A stretch of 36,844 bases of DNA from the NCBI GenBank assembly GCA_945862455.1, contig CAMAXU010000017.1, positions 1 through 36,844 of the forward strand, in the 5' to 3' direction. Below, in pieces: positions 20,927 through 28,645 of this stretch (the first letter of the stretch is position 1; every line of letters starts with the position of its first letter). The notes beneath the pieces were generated by a model. It was not told the origin of the DNA. It did no database searches and worked only from the letters and a program-made list of their open reading frames with translations. This DNA comes from Rickettsia typhi (lineage in GTDB: Bacteria > Pseudomonadota > Alphaproteobacteria > Rickettsiales > UBA1997). The position numbers and the translations under genes were made by a program.

Positions 20927-22024
20927 TTAAACAAACTCTCGCAAAACCTTCTCAAACTCTTCTAACTCAACTCCCTTCTTAACTTCCGAACCACCAATTT
21001 TATTCAACAAAATAAATGTCAGCTTTCCATCTTCATTTTTTTTATCTTTGTAAAGATGACTCACCAAATTTCTTTCATCCCAATTTTGACGAATTTTTTT
21101 GGGATCAATAACAAATCCACAATTCTGTAAATGATTTTTTATACGTAAAAAATCATTTTTTGAAATCATCAAAAAATTCTGCGACATTTTCGCCGCCATC
21201 ACCATTCCAAGCGCCACAGCTTCACCGTGCAAGATTTCATCCGAATAATTAGTTTCAGTTTCAAAAGTATGTCCAAAAGTATGACCAAAATTAAGCAACG
21301 CACGATCACCTGATTCTTTTTCATCGCGACCAACAATTTCGGCTTTTATTTCGCAAGAACGGCGAATTATTTTCTCTAAAACTTTTGCATCATATTCAAA
21401 AATTTTAGCATAATTTTTTTCTAAGAATTCAAAAAAATTTTCATCATAAATAAATCCATATTTCACAACTTCGGCGTAGCCTGATCTCATTTCTCGCAAG
21501 GGTAAAGTTTTTAAAAAACCTAAATCACAAATCACCAATTGCGGCTGATAAAAACTGCCGATTAAATTTTTCCCTGATTTACTATTCACCGCAGTTTTGC
21601 CACCAACCGAACTATCAACTGCCGCGAGCAATGTTGTTGGTACTTGCACAAAATCAATTCCGCGCAATAAAATTGCCGCAATAAAACCAGATAAATCGCC
21701 AATTACACCGCCGCCAAAAGCAATAATAAGAGATTTGCGATCAACGCCTTTCGCTAAAATTTCTTCACAAATTTCTTCTAAAAATGAAAAGGATTTTGTT
21801 TGTTCGCCAGCTTTGGTAATTATAGTTTCAACTTGAATTTTACTTTTTTGCAAAATGGTCTGCAACTTTGTCAAATGAAGCTTGGCAAGGTTTTCATCAG
21901 TAATTATAAAAATTTTACTATATTTTCTTTTGCCCAAAAATTCCGGCAAATATTCAATTGAATTTTCGCCAATTGCGATGTCGTAACTTCTTTCTGCGAG
22001 ATTCACGGAAATTTTATTTTGCAT
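20927..22024 (-). CDS. aroB: 3-dehydroquinate synthase
   Basis: This 365-residue NAD- and metal-dependent enzyme performs step two of the shikimate pathway. Motifs are FGGGVIGDLSGFIAA (about residues 102-116), RGIDFVQVPTTLLAAVDSSVGGKTAVN, where the nucleotide and substrate sites lie, and the metal-binding NFGHTFGHTFE and LHGEAVALGM. The gene overlaps the 3' end of aroK by 11 nt, so the two are translationally coupled. Presence of the pathway separates this organism from the most reduced Rickettsia. Confidence 0.95.
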   Translation of the reverse strand: MQNKISVNLAERSYDIAIGENSIEYLPEFLGKRKYSKIFIITDENLAKLHLTKLQTILQKSKIQVETIITKAGEQTKSFSFLEEICEEILAKGVDRKSLIIAFGGGVIGDLSGFIAAILLRGIDFVQVPTTLLAAVDSSVGGKTAVNSKSGKNLIGSFYQPQLVICDLGFLKTLPLREMRSGYAEVVKYGFIYDENFFEFLEKNYAKIFEYDAKVLEKIIRRSCEIKAEIVGRDEKESGDRALLNFGHTFGHTFETETNYSDEILHGEAVALGMVMAAKMSQNFLMISKNDFLRIKNHLQNCGFVIDPKKIRQNWDERNLVSHLYKDKKNEDGKLTFILLNKIGGSEVKKGVELEEFEKVLREFV

Positions 22025-22544
22025 TCTTGAGTAAATTTATTGATTTGAGAATTTTAGCAATCAGCACTTCGTGATTTTCATCACTAGTATCAAATTTAAA
22101 ATCAGCTTCAGCGTAGATTGGATAACGCTTCGCTGCTAATTCTTCGAGAATTTCTCTTTTATATTTCTGATTTAAAAGTGGTCGCGTGGTTTTATTGCCG
22201 ATGCGATGTAAAATGGTGTCAATCTTGGCAAAAAGCCAAATTGTGTAAGATTTTTCTTTCAGAATTTGCCTAGTATCAGAATCGATAAAAGCGCCGCCAC
22301 CAAGCGATAAAACGATATTTTCATCGCGCTCAACTATTTCGCGGATAACTTTCTTTTCAACCTGACGAAAATATTTTTCGCCATTTTGGGCAAAAATTTC
22401 TTTGATGGTTTTGCGTTCGCGATCCTCAATTTCACAATCGCAATCGATAAAATAATATTTGGTTTTTTCTGCTAATTTAGCACCAATCGTGGTTTTACCA
22501 ACACCCATCAAACCGACAATCGCGATGATTTTTTTATTCTTCAT
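22014..22544 (-). CDS. aroK: Shikimate kinase
   Basis: This 176-residue P-loop kinase phosphorylates shikimate. The Walker A motif is GLMGVGKTT (residues about 12-20), followed by the substrate-binding DCDCEIE region. The LSLGGGAF substrate loop and the lid arginine in KTTRPLL are both present. The aroK-aroB order with an 11-nt overlap is common in alphaproteobacteria. The gene is transcribed divergently from the Bax inhibitor-1 family gene, with 109 nt between the two starts. Confidence 0.94.
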   Translation of the reverse strand: MKNKKIIAIVGLMGVGKTTIGAKLAEKTKYYFIDCDCEIEDRERKTIKEIFAQNGEKYFRQVEKKVIREIVERDENIVLSLGGGAFIDSDTRQILKEKSYTIWLFAKIDTILHRIGNKTTRPLLNQKYKREILEELAAKRYPIYAEADFKFDTSDENHEVLIAKILKSINLLKNAK

Positions 22545-22653
22545 TCTTGAAAAAATTAATTGGCAAAACTAAATGCATAGACATAGGTTTACTTACACAA
22601 AGTTTAAATCAAGTTTCTTTCCGCAATATTATTTAACAATTCAGAGGTTTTGA

Positions 22654-23376
22654 ATGTCCAACTTTAACAATAGAGCAACTTCTTTTGCTTCTGCAGCCGC
22701 AAGAACAACAACTTACGATTCGGCGCTGCGTGATTACATGGTGAAAGTTTACAATTTCATGGCAATTGCTTTAGCCATTTCTGGCGCCATCGCATTTCTA
22801 GTTGCAAACACTCCTTCCTTAATGGTAGTTATATTCGGAACTCCTTTAATGTGGGTTGCAATGCTTGCCCCACTTGGTTTTGTAATTTACATGGGTGCAA
22901 AATTAAATTCGATTTCTGCTGCAACTGCAAAAACTTATTTGTGGATTTACTCAGCATTAATGGGCATTTCTTTGGCCTCAATTTTTGTAGTTTACACCGG
23001 TACTAGCATTGCTCGCGTTTTCTTCATCACCGCTTCCGTGTTTGGCGCAATGAGCTTTTACGGATACACTACTAAAAAAGATTTAACCAACATGGGTTCA
23101 TTTTTAACAATGGGCTTGATTGGCTTAATCGTTGCATCAATTGTTAATATTTTCTTAAAAAGTTCTGCTTTTGATTTTGCTATTTCTCTAATCGGTGTTT
23201 TACTTTTCATCGGCCTCACTGCTTACGACACTCAAAGAATCAAACAAACTTACTATCATTTTTCTGGCAACAGCGAAATGGTCTCTAAAATGGCGGTTGT
23301 AGGCGCGTTAAATCTTTACATGGATTTCATAAATCTTTTCTTGATGTTACTAAGATTCTTCGGCGACAGAAGATAA
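22654..23376 (+). CDS. Bax inhibitor-1 / YccA family membrane protein
   Basis: This 240-residue protein has seven hydrophobic segments between about residues 33 and 235. The family sequence YDTQRIKQTYY lies before the last segment and the end is NLYMDFINLFLMLLRFFG. BI-1 proteins are pH-sensitive ion (calcium) leak channels; bacterial members such as YccA also interact with FtsH. It has a plausible ribosome binding site (AGAGG, 7 nt before ATG) and its own terminator, so it is monocistronic. Confidence 0.93.
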   Translation: MSNFNNRATSFASAAARTTTYDSALRDYMVKVYNFMAIALAISGAIAFLVANTPSLMVVIFGTPLMWVAMLAPLGFVIYMGAKLNSISAATAKTYLWIYSALMGISLASIFVVYTGTSIARVFFITASVFGAMSFYGYTTKKDLTNMGSFLTMGLIGLIVASIVNIFLKSSAFDFAISLIGVLLFIGLTAYDTQRIKQTYYHFSGNSEMVSKMAVVGALNLYMDFINLFLMLLRFFGDRR

Positions 23377-23410
23377 TTTTCGAATTTTTTCATAAAAGAA
23401 TTTTGTTCAT

Positions 23411-23450
23411 AAAAAGAGTTGGGATTTAAAAACCCCCAACTCTTTTTTTT
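23411..23450 (+). terminator. Rho-independent terminator of the BI-1 family gene
   Basis: Stem AAAAGAGTTGGG / CCCAACTCTTTT around a 12-nt A-rich loop is followed by a run of T up to 23450. It lies 35 nt after the stop codon. The A-tract on the left could let it work on the other strand too. Confidence 0.9.
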
Positions 23451-23607
23451 GCCTAAAATTTTCCTTCAAAAAATTTTACTTTTCCTCCAAAATAAAAAAT
23501 CCCAAAATAATAAAATTACCTTATTGATTTTCTTTTTTTAAAAAAATAGCATGCCCGCCCCTTTAAAAAACTAAGTGAAAAAATCACCCAAAAAATTTAA
23601 AGAATAT

Positions 23608-23682
23608 TCCCTGGTAGCTCAGCGGTAGAGCAAGTGACTGTTAATCACTTGGTCGGAGGTTCGATCCCTTCCCAGGGAGCCA
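23608..23682 (+). tRNA. trnN: tRNA-Asn (GTT)
   Basis: Acceptor TCCCTGG / CCAGGGA, D-arm GCTC / GAGC, anticodon loop TGTTAAT (GTT), T-arm GGAGG TTCGATC CCTTC, and encoded CCA at 23680-23682. The 3' half (23641-23682) is also the end of a serine recombinase remnant on the opposite strand, which marks this gene as an integration site. Confidence 0.97.
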
Positions 23683-24255
23683 CTTAGCGTGGCTTCGTAA
23701 ATTTACCATCAGATTGAAAGGCTGCTTCAATTCAAATAGCAGCTTCACGCCATTCATTCTTAAGTTCGAAAACATAAAAGCTATCAACTGCCTCTTTTCA
23801 GTGATTTTCGAACTTTCAAAAATTTCATAAGCCTTTGAAGCCAGAGAAATCAGGTTGGTAAGCGTCACTCCGAACTGTTCATCAGCATCATTATGAATTT
23901 TTAATTCAGCGTTAATTTGTCTTTCCTTTAGCTCGATTGCTTTTTTGTCATATTCATCCCGTGCAATACTCTTGGAAAGACGCATGTTCAAAAGAGTATC
24001 AAATTTTTGCTGAAGCTGAGCATTTTCTTTTTCCAGACTCGATACTTGCTTTGCATGAAATTCTTTTTCGGTTTTTGCACTATTCATCAAGTGCTGCTGC
24101 AATATTTTAAGAAGAAGTCGAAGAGCTTGCAGAAGATAGATTATCGCAGCTTTTAGAATTGAAATATCATGCAATTTCTGATGCTGAGAAAGAGCTTGGT
24201 GGTGTTGAAAAAATTCGTTCAAATTTCTTTGATTTTCAGAAAATTCTTTATTCAA
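23641..24255 (-). pseudogene. C-terminal remnant of a large serine recombinase
   Basis: The reading frame of 204 codons resembles the last part of large serine integrases. It has a long coiled coil (KTEKEFHAKQVSSLEKENAQ then ARDEYDKKAIELKERQ), the helix with SKAYEIFESSKITEKRQLIA, and the conserved end LFELKQPFNLM. The catalytic Ser domain, the recombinase domain and the zinc ribbon are absent. The last 13 codons, WLPGKGSNLRPSD, and the stop are read from the antisense of tRNA-Asn. Convincing similarity stops near 24110-24140; beyond that the frame is antisense of another fragment. I read it as the scar of an integrated element. Confidence 0.75.
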
Positions 24256-24299
24256 ATTATGGGCAAGAAAACGCTCAACAAAGTGAATTAATTATCTAA
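24108..24299 (+). pseudogene. Possible 3' fragment of an unidentified plus-strand gene
   Basis: On the plus strand the frame is open from about 24108 and ends at TAA 24297-24299. It encodes about 63 residues without a start codon, helical and acidic, with EELAEDRLSQLLELKYHAIS and GGVEKIRSNFFDFQKILYS. The composition looks more protein-like than the minus-strand frame here. It could be the end of a disrupted cargo gene. I do not recognise the family. Confidence 0.3.
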
Positions 24300-24300
24300 T

Positions 24301-24430
24301 GAGTCTGTCGCAAATCAAACTTTTCGTCGAACTTTTCGCAATTCTGATTTGTTTCAAACGCACGTACATCTAAGTACGCTTACCTTTGAAACAAATCAGA
24401 ATTGCGAAAAGTTTGATTTGCGACAGACTC
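24301..24430. mobile_element. MITE-like element with perfect 46-bp inverted repeats
   Basis: Left arm 24301-24358 and right arm 24385-24430 are perfect reverse complements over 46 bp once a 12-bp internal duplication in the left arm is removed (AACTTTTCG occurs twice). The 26-nt centre contains CGTAC/GTACG. The ends read GAGTCTGTCGCAAATC. TAAT occurs on both flanks (24297-24300 and 24431-24434), consistent with a 4-bp target duplication. No transposase is encoded, so it would depend on one elsewhere. The stretch 24431-24672 holds only the motif at 24585. Confidence 0.7.
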
Positions 24431-24584
24431 TAATAAAAACTACAATAAAATTGATGTAAAACCAATCTAAGTTGCCGATAAATATGAAAAATCATGCATA
24501 GCTAAAATCATAAAAATCACTGAAATTTTAATCATGATTTTTTCTTTCTTCGAGCAAATTTTTACCAAAAAGACAAAGTTATGG

Positions 24585-24604
24585 CTATCAAGAGATAGTT
24601 TGTT
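24585..24604. promoter_or_regulatory. Operator-like palindrome, shared motif copy 1
   Basis: CTATCaagaGATAG (24585-24598) followed by TTTGTT. Its reverse complement matches 27003-27022, upstream of the eptA-like gene, at 19 of 20 positions. It lies about 70 nt before the NAPE-PLD-like start, as the other copy does before its gene. Confidence 0.45.
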
Positions 24605-24672
24605 TGATATATCAAATATATTTCTGATTCCTTTGGTTCTTAAATAAATTGTTAAATTCTTGGTGTTTTGTT

Positions 24673-25782
24673 ATGAATTTTTTGGGAAGAATTTTTTTAA
24701 TTTTTGGTTTTTTTATGATTTTTAACTCGCAAGCGCCGGCAAGTAATTACAAAAATCCTGATTATAATCCTGCAAAAAAACATCATCGTATCGATGGTTT
24801 TGTGAATCGTTATTTGTTGGAAATGCCACAAGGAAGCTTCTTGAAATGGCAATCAGAAAAATTAACCAAAGGTTTTCCGAAAAAAACTTCTGCGGAATTT
24901 CGCCAACAAATTTCTGCCAAAAAACCTGATTTAAATTTCATTCAAAATAATCGCGATGAAATCGCTGCAACTTGGATTGGGCATTCCACAATTTTATTAC
25001 AAATTGAGGGCTTAAATATTTTAACCGACCCGCAATTCAGTGATCGCGCATCTCCAATTAGTTTTCTGGGGCCAAAACGTTTTGCGCCGCTTAATATAAA
25101 TATTGCAGATTTGCCGCATATTGATGCGGTTTTAATTTCGCATAATCATTACGACCATCTTGATTTGGCGACGGTTCAAAAATTGATGAAACAAAAAAAC
25201 GGCGCACCGAAATTTTTTGTGCCGCTTGGCGTGCAATATTGGTTTTTAAAAAATGTTGAAGGCGCGATTTTACAAAGTGAAGAGCAAAATATTTTTGCGA
25301 TGGATTGGGATGATTCTTGCGAAATTGTCGGGAAAAATGCGCCAGTAAAAATTGAATTTTTAGCAGTACAACATTGGAGTGCGCGCTCAACTAGTGATCG
25401 CAATGAGACTTTATGGGGAAGTTTTGCGGTTTTATCGCCAAAATTCCGTTTCTGGTTTTCGGGAGATTTGGGTTATTCTAAAGATATTTCTGATATTGCC
25501 GATCGTTTAAAAAAACTCGATCTCGCTGCAATAGCAATTGGCGGTTATGAGCCAAGATGGTTTATGAAAAATTATCATGTTAATCCGCAGGAAGCAGTGA
25601 AAATAATGAAAGAATTAAATGCTAAAAAAGCGATCGCAATTCATTTCGGCACTTTCATGAATTTGACCGATGAGACTTTGGATCAACCAATATCTGATCT
25701 TAAAACAGCGCTTGATGAAGCGGGAATTGAAAAAGAAAGATTTTTGATTCCACTTTTAGGGGAAGGTTTTAGATACTTTTAG
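24673..25782 (+). CDS. Metallo-beta-lactamase-fold hydrolase, NAPE-PLD-like
   Basis: This 369-residue protein begins with a signal peptide (residues 1-24, cleavage after PAS). The domain opens with TWIGHST (100-106). The zinc motif HNHYDH is at 157-162, and further ligands lie in VQHWSARS, FSGDLGY and AIHFGTF. This set matches N-acyl-phosphatidylethanolamine phospholipase D and bacterial relatives, which cleave phospholipid head groups. The predicted location is periplasm or outer envelope. A TTG 24 nt upstream is possible, but the ATG gives a cleaner signal peptide. The promoter region carries the 20-bp motif shared with the eptA-like gene, so the two may respond to the same envelope signal. 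The substrate is not proven. Confidence 0.85.
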   Translation: MNFLGRIFLIFGFFMIFNSQAPASNYKNPDYNPAKKHHRIDGFVNRYLLEMPQGSFLKWQSEKLTKGFPKKTSAEFRQQISAKKPDLNFIQNNRDEIAATWIGHSTILLQIEGLNILTDPQFSDRASPISFLGPKRFAPLNINIADLPHIDAVLISHNHYDHLDLATVQKLMKQKNGAPKFFVPLGVQYWFLKNVEGAILQSEEQNIFAMDWDDSCEIVGKNAPVKIEFLAVQHWSARSTSDRNETLWGSFAVLSPKFRFWFSGDLGYSKDISDIADRLKKLDLAAIAIGGYEPRWFMKNYHVNPQEAVKIMKELNAKKAIAIHFGTFMNLTDETLDQPISDLKTALDEAGIEKERFLIPLLGEGFRYF

Positions 25783-25846
25783 TTGATTTGCGACACCTTA
25801 ATATACCAAGTTTTCAAAACTGAATTAACAAAATAAACTTAAAAAC

Positions 25847-26275
25847 ATGGCTGACGAAAATATTTTAGAACTCACCTTCAAAGAAATTACTACATCAAAT
25901 CAGTTATTTTGTCAGTTTGATGATCATCACGGTGTGATTTTGCTCGATGTTAAAAATTCATTCACCGCTGAAGATTTTAAAGCTATTTCAAGATTGATTG
26001 ATCCTTATTATGAAGCGCATGGCGAGCTTATGGGAATAATAATTAATTCAAAGAAATTTCCTTATTGGACTAGTCCAGAAAATCGTTCGCAATATTTGAA
26101 TTTTGCCCAGACTAATCATTTCAAATTCAAAAAAGCCGCGCTGGTGATGGGAGGATTTTTTACTAAAATTGTAGTGCAAATTGCGAAAGGTCGTGTTCAC
26201 CCGGAAGTAAAAATGTTTAAATATAATCGAATAGAAGAAGCACAGAGCTGGATTTTGGGGACATCGGTAATTTAG
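25847..26275 (+). CDS. SpoIIAA/STAS-like protein
   Basis: This small soluble protein of 142 residues has the alternating strand-helix pattern of the SpoIIAA-like (STAS-related) family. LLDVKNSFTAEDFKAISRLI leads to the GELMGIIINSKKFPYW strand-loop, and the helix near residue 85 is followed by KAALVMGGFFTKIVVQIAKG. The C-terminal FKYNRIEEAQSWIL is typical. Members may bind lipids or nucleotides, but no activity is established. It lies 64 nt after the NAPE-PLD-like gene on the same strand, so co-transcription is possible. Its stop codon falls inside the left arm of the nested inverted repeat. Confidence 0.75.
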   Translation: MADENILELTFKEITTSNQLFCQFDDHHGVILLDVKNSFTAEDFKAISRLIDPYYEAHGELMGIIINSKKFPYWTSPENRSQYLNFAQTNHFKFKKAALVMGGFFTKIVVQIAKGRVHPEVKMFKYNRIEEAQSWILGTSVI

Positions 26276-26520
26276 GTATAATTAAAAAATTGGGGGCTAA
26301 AAATCAGCTTTCTTCTTTTTATTCTCAAGACTTTCCAAAAAATTCTCTAATTGAGCAAATTAGAAACTAGCAAAAAACGACATAGTCATGTTGAGCTTGT
26401 CGAAGCATGATTTTAGGGATCAAAGCCTAGAATCATGCTTCGACAAGCTCAGCATGATTATGAGTTAGTTTGAAAATTTTTGAGAAATAGCCCCCCATTT
26501 TTTTAATTATGCCTAAAATT
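26269..26520. repeat. Nested inverted-repeat element, outer arms
   Basis: The 321-bp gap 26276-26596 holds no gene. Its outer arms, 26269-26299 and the reverse complement of 26488-26520, align over about 31 bp with one or two single-base gaps (shared AGG-ATAATTAAAAAA and GGGGGCTA). They enclose the inner palindrome 26381-26462. The whole could be a non-autonomous element of about 250 bp, with a second repeat inserted in it. Confidence 0.55.
26381..26462. repeat. Dispersed palindrome, copy 1
   Basis: Arms 26381-26417 and 26426-26462 match at 34 of 37 positions, with the core TGAGCTTGTCGAAGCATGAT. A second copy with 33-bp perfect arms is at 30704-30787. Both lie between convergent genes, so the RNA hairpin may act as a bidirectional 3' boundary. 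Similar palindromes are widespread in bacterial genomes. Confidence 0.85.
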
Positions 26521-26528
26521 TTAAGCAA

Positions 26529-26569
26529 AAAAAAGCTCCTTTCGATAATTTTTTGAAAGGAGCTTTTTT
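26529..26569 (-). terminator. Bidirectional terminator
   Basis: Arms AAAAAAGCTCCTTTC and GAAAGGAGCTTTTTT are perfect 15-bp complements around an 11-nt loop. The A and T tails let it work on both strands. It lies 27 nt beyond the stop of the small Lys/His-rich gene (minus) and after the SpoIIAA-like gene (plus). Confidence 0.9.
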
Positions 26570-26596
26570 AAAATTTTGAGAATTTTATATTAAAAT

Positions 26597-26863
26597 TTAC
26601 TGAATAATACGAGTTTTCATTTCGCCGCCAACATTATTATTTTCAACTGGTTTTAACTCTTCTGCTTTTGGAGATTCTTTCGCCGCTTTTGTATTTTTTT
26701 TGGCATGTTGTTTTTTAGCATGATGTTCAGATTTATGAGCTTTTTTAACCTTTGATAAATGATGTTTTTTCTGATGTGATTTAGCGTTAGCATCAGTAAC
26801 TGCAACGGCAGATAAAGATAATACTGCAATAATGGCAGCAATAATTTTATAAGAAGTTTTCAT
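26597..26863 (-). CDS. Small secreted Lys/His-rich protein
   Basis: This 88-residue protein has a clear signal peptide: MKTSYK, then a hydrophobic core, then cleavage after DANA at about residue 27. The mature part is strongly basic, dominated by Lys, His and Ala (SHQKKHHLSKVKKAHKSEHH), and turns acidic near residues 64-73. It has no cysteine and no recognisable domain. Polyanion (LPS or nucleic acid) or metal binding is conceivable from composition alone. It has its own terminator and is transcribed divergently from the eptA-like gene, with about 210 nt between. Function is unknown. Confidence 0.7.
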   Translation of the reverse strand: MKTSYKIIAAIIAVLSLSAVAVTDANAKSHQKKHHLSKVKKAHKSEHHAKKQHAKKNTKAAKESPKAEELKPVENNNVGGEMKTRIIQ

Positions 26864-27002
26864 TTTTTAAGAAAAAATAATTTTAAATATTAGATGGTTT
26901 TTGATGATGCTTTAATAAGTTTTTATTCTACGATTTGAAAACAGCCAACTAATTTAATAAATTTTCATATTTAGCAAATCCTTCAAATAAAAGGCTATAC
27001 CC

Positions 27003-27022
27003 AACAAACTATCTCTCGATAG
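27003..27022. promoter_or_regulatory. Operator-like palindrome, shared motif copy 2
   Basis: AACAAACTATCTCTCGATAG contains the palindrome CTATCtctcGATAG (27009-27022). It matches the reverse complement of 24585-24604 with one difference and lies 69 nt before the eptA-like ATG. It is flanked by a looser inverted repeat, GGCTATA (26993) against TATATAGAGCC (27048). Confidence 0.45.
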
Positions 27023-27091
27023 AATTAGTTATTCTTCGATGGTTTTCTATATAGAGCCATTCAACACCAATTTATGGAAGTTGTTACCACA

Positions 27092-28645
27092 ATGAAAAGA
27101 TATTTTTTTCACAAGAAATACAAAATCCCGCACACTTATTTTTGTATAGCATATACAATTTTGCTTTATGCGATATATAACGCCTTGAATTTTGATAAAA
27201 TTGCTAAGTGGTTTTATATAAAAGATAAAGTTGATTATAGTGGTTTGACGGCTTTTATAATCATTGGTTTTTGTGCTTCTGTTGCAGTTTTTTCTCTTCT
27301 TTTTCATCGCCGAATAGCAAAACCTATTGCCATTATTTTTATAATTTTGGGCGCGATATCAACATATTTTACCGCTAAATATAATGTTGTAATTGATAGA
27401 ACTATGATCATGAACGCAATCAATACTGATGCTTCGGAAGTCCACAGTTTGCTGTCTTTTCAGATGATTCCTTATTTTATATTTTTGATGGTGCTGCCGA
27501 TTCTGGCAATATTATTTGTTGAGGTCACTTTTAAACCGACTACCAAATATTTGTTGGCATCACTTAAATTATGCGTCATTGCACTTGTTGTCGGTATTGG
27601 TTTACTATATGTAAAGTTTGACAGCGTTCATCGCGCTTCTAATCTTTCGAAGAAATATATATTGCACACTGTAATTCCGTTAAATTATTTCCAAAGCATT
27701 GGCAGCATTACTCAACATGCGGTCGCGCCATATTTTTCTAAGAAGAAAAAAAATATTGAGATTTCCGGGCAGATAACCACGCAAGATAATTTAGTAGTTG
27801 TGCTGGCAATTGGCGAAACATCAAGGCAGCAAAATTTCAGCCTGTATGGATATAAAAGACAAAATACCAACCCAGTTTTATCAAAGGAAAAAAATCTTCA
27901 TTTATTAAACGGAATTGCTCGCGTTGGATCAACATTATATGCATTGCCCGAGATTTTAGTAAAACATGACGTGCCTTTGATAGCAATCACTTCCAAGCTT
28001 GGCATTAATACTTCATGCTATGTTAATTATACTCTTTACGATAATTGCAATTCTGTTGGTGAAGTTAAGGTTTCCAATTGTGGACATGATGGAGTTTGCT
28101 ACGATGAAGATGTGGTTCCGTTGTTAAGCAATAACCTCAAATCATATAATTCTGGATATAGATTAATTGTTTTGCATCTTGGCGGCGGAAGTCACGGACC
28201 TAGTTACAATGAAAGATATCCGGCAGAATTTCAGCGTTTCCAACCAATGTGTTATGATGCCGATGTTGTTAATCAATGTTCTCTGGAGCAGCTTTATAAT
28301 TCTTATGATAACACAATATTATATGTTGATCATGTGCTGGGGAAAATAATTAATACTCTTGATAAATCGAAAAAACCTTACGTTTTTATTTATTTGTCAG
28401 ATCACGGTGAATCATTGATGGAAGATGGAAAAATATTTCATGGAATGCCACCAGGAATAGCATTGCCGCCGGAACAAGCGCATATTCCACTTATAGTTAA
28501 ATCTTCAATTCCAATATCAATCAAAAAACGTCAGGAATATGGTCAACAAGATGTTTTTGATAGCATTCTCGATCTATTTTCAATTGTGACAAATGTTTAC
28601 GACAAAGACAAAAGTTTTATTAAAAAAATAAATGAAAAAAATTAA
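27092..28645 (+). CDS. EptA-family lipid phosphoethanolamine transferase
   Basis: An inner-membrane enzyme of 517 residues from this start. Five hydrophobic segments lie within residues 15-180, then a periplasmic sulfatase-fold domain. Motifs are GETSRQQNFSLYGY (241-254, metal-binding Glu), LHLGGGSHGP, and SDHGES (436-441) with HGM near 450 (metal ligands). The likely nucleophile is T281 in VGSTLYALP. Canonical EptA has a Cys before this Gly and another after the Pro; both are missing here. The family transfers phosphoethanolamine from phosphatidylethanolamine to lipid A, reducing binding of cationic peptides. ATG at 27092 is preferred (GGAAG upstream) over the one at 27074. The 3' end overlaps the phosphatase gene by 14 nt. 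Confidence 0.85.
   Translation: MKRYFFHKKYKIPHTYFCIAYTILLYAIYNALNFDKIAKWFYIKDKVDYSGLTAFIIIGFCASVAVFSLLFHRRIAKPIAIIFIILGAISTYFTAKYNVVIDRTMIMNAINTDASEVHSLLSFQMIPYFIFLMVLPILAILFVEVTFKPTTKYLLASLKLCVIALVVGIGLLYVKFDSVHRASNLSKKYILHTVIPLNYFQSIGSITQHAVAPYFSKKKKNIEISGQITTQDNLVVVLAIGETSRQQNFSLYGYKRQNTNPVLSKEKNLHLLNGIARVGSTLYALPEILVKHDVPLIAITSKLGINTSCYVNYTLYDNCNSVGEVKVSNCGHDGVCYDEDVVPLLSNNLKSYNSGYRLIVLHLGGGSHGPSYNERYPAEFQRFQPMCYDADVVNQCSLEQLYNSYDNTILYVDHVLGKIINTLDKSKKPYVFIYLSDHGESLMEDGKIFHGMPPGIALPPEQAHIPLIVKSSIPISIKKRQEYGQQDVFDSILDLFSIVTNVYDKDKSFIKKINEKN

Noticed and set aside
23641..24255. Intact recombinase gene
   Set aside because: It lacks the catalytic, recombinase and zinc-ribbon parts. Its first 35-50 codons are antisense of another fragment, and it ends inside tRNA-Asn.
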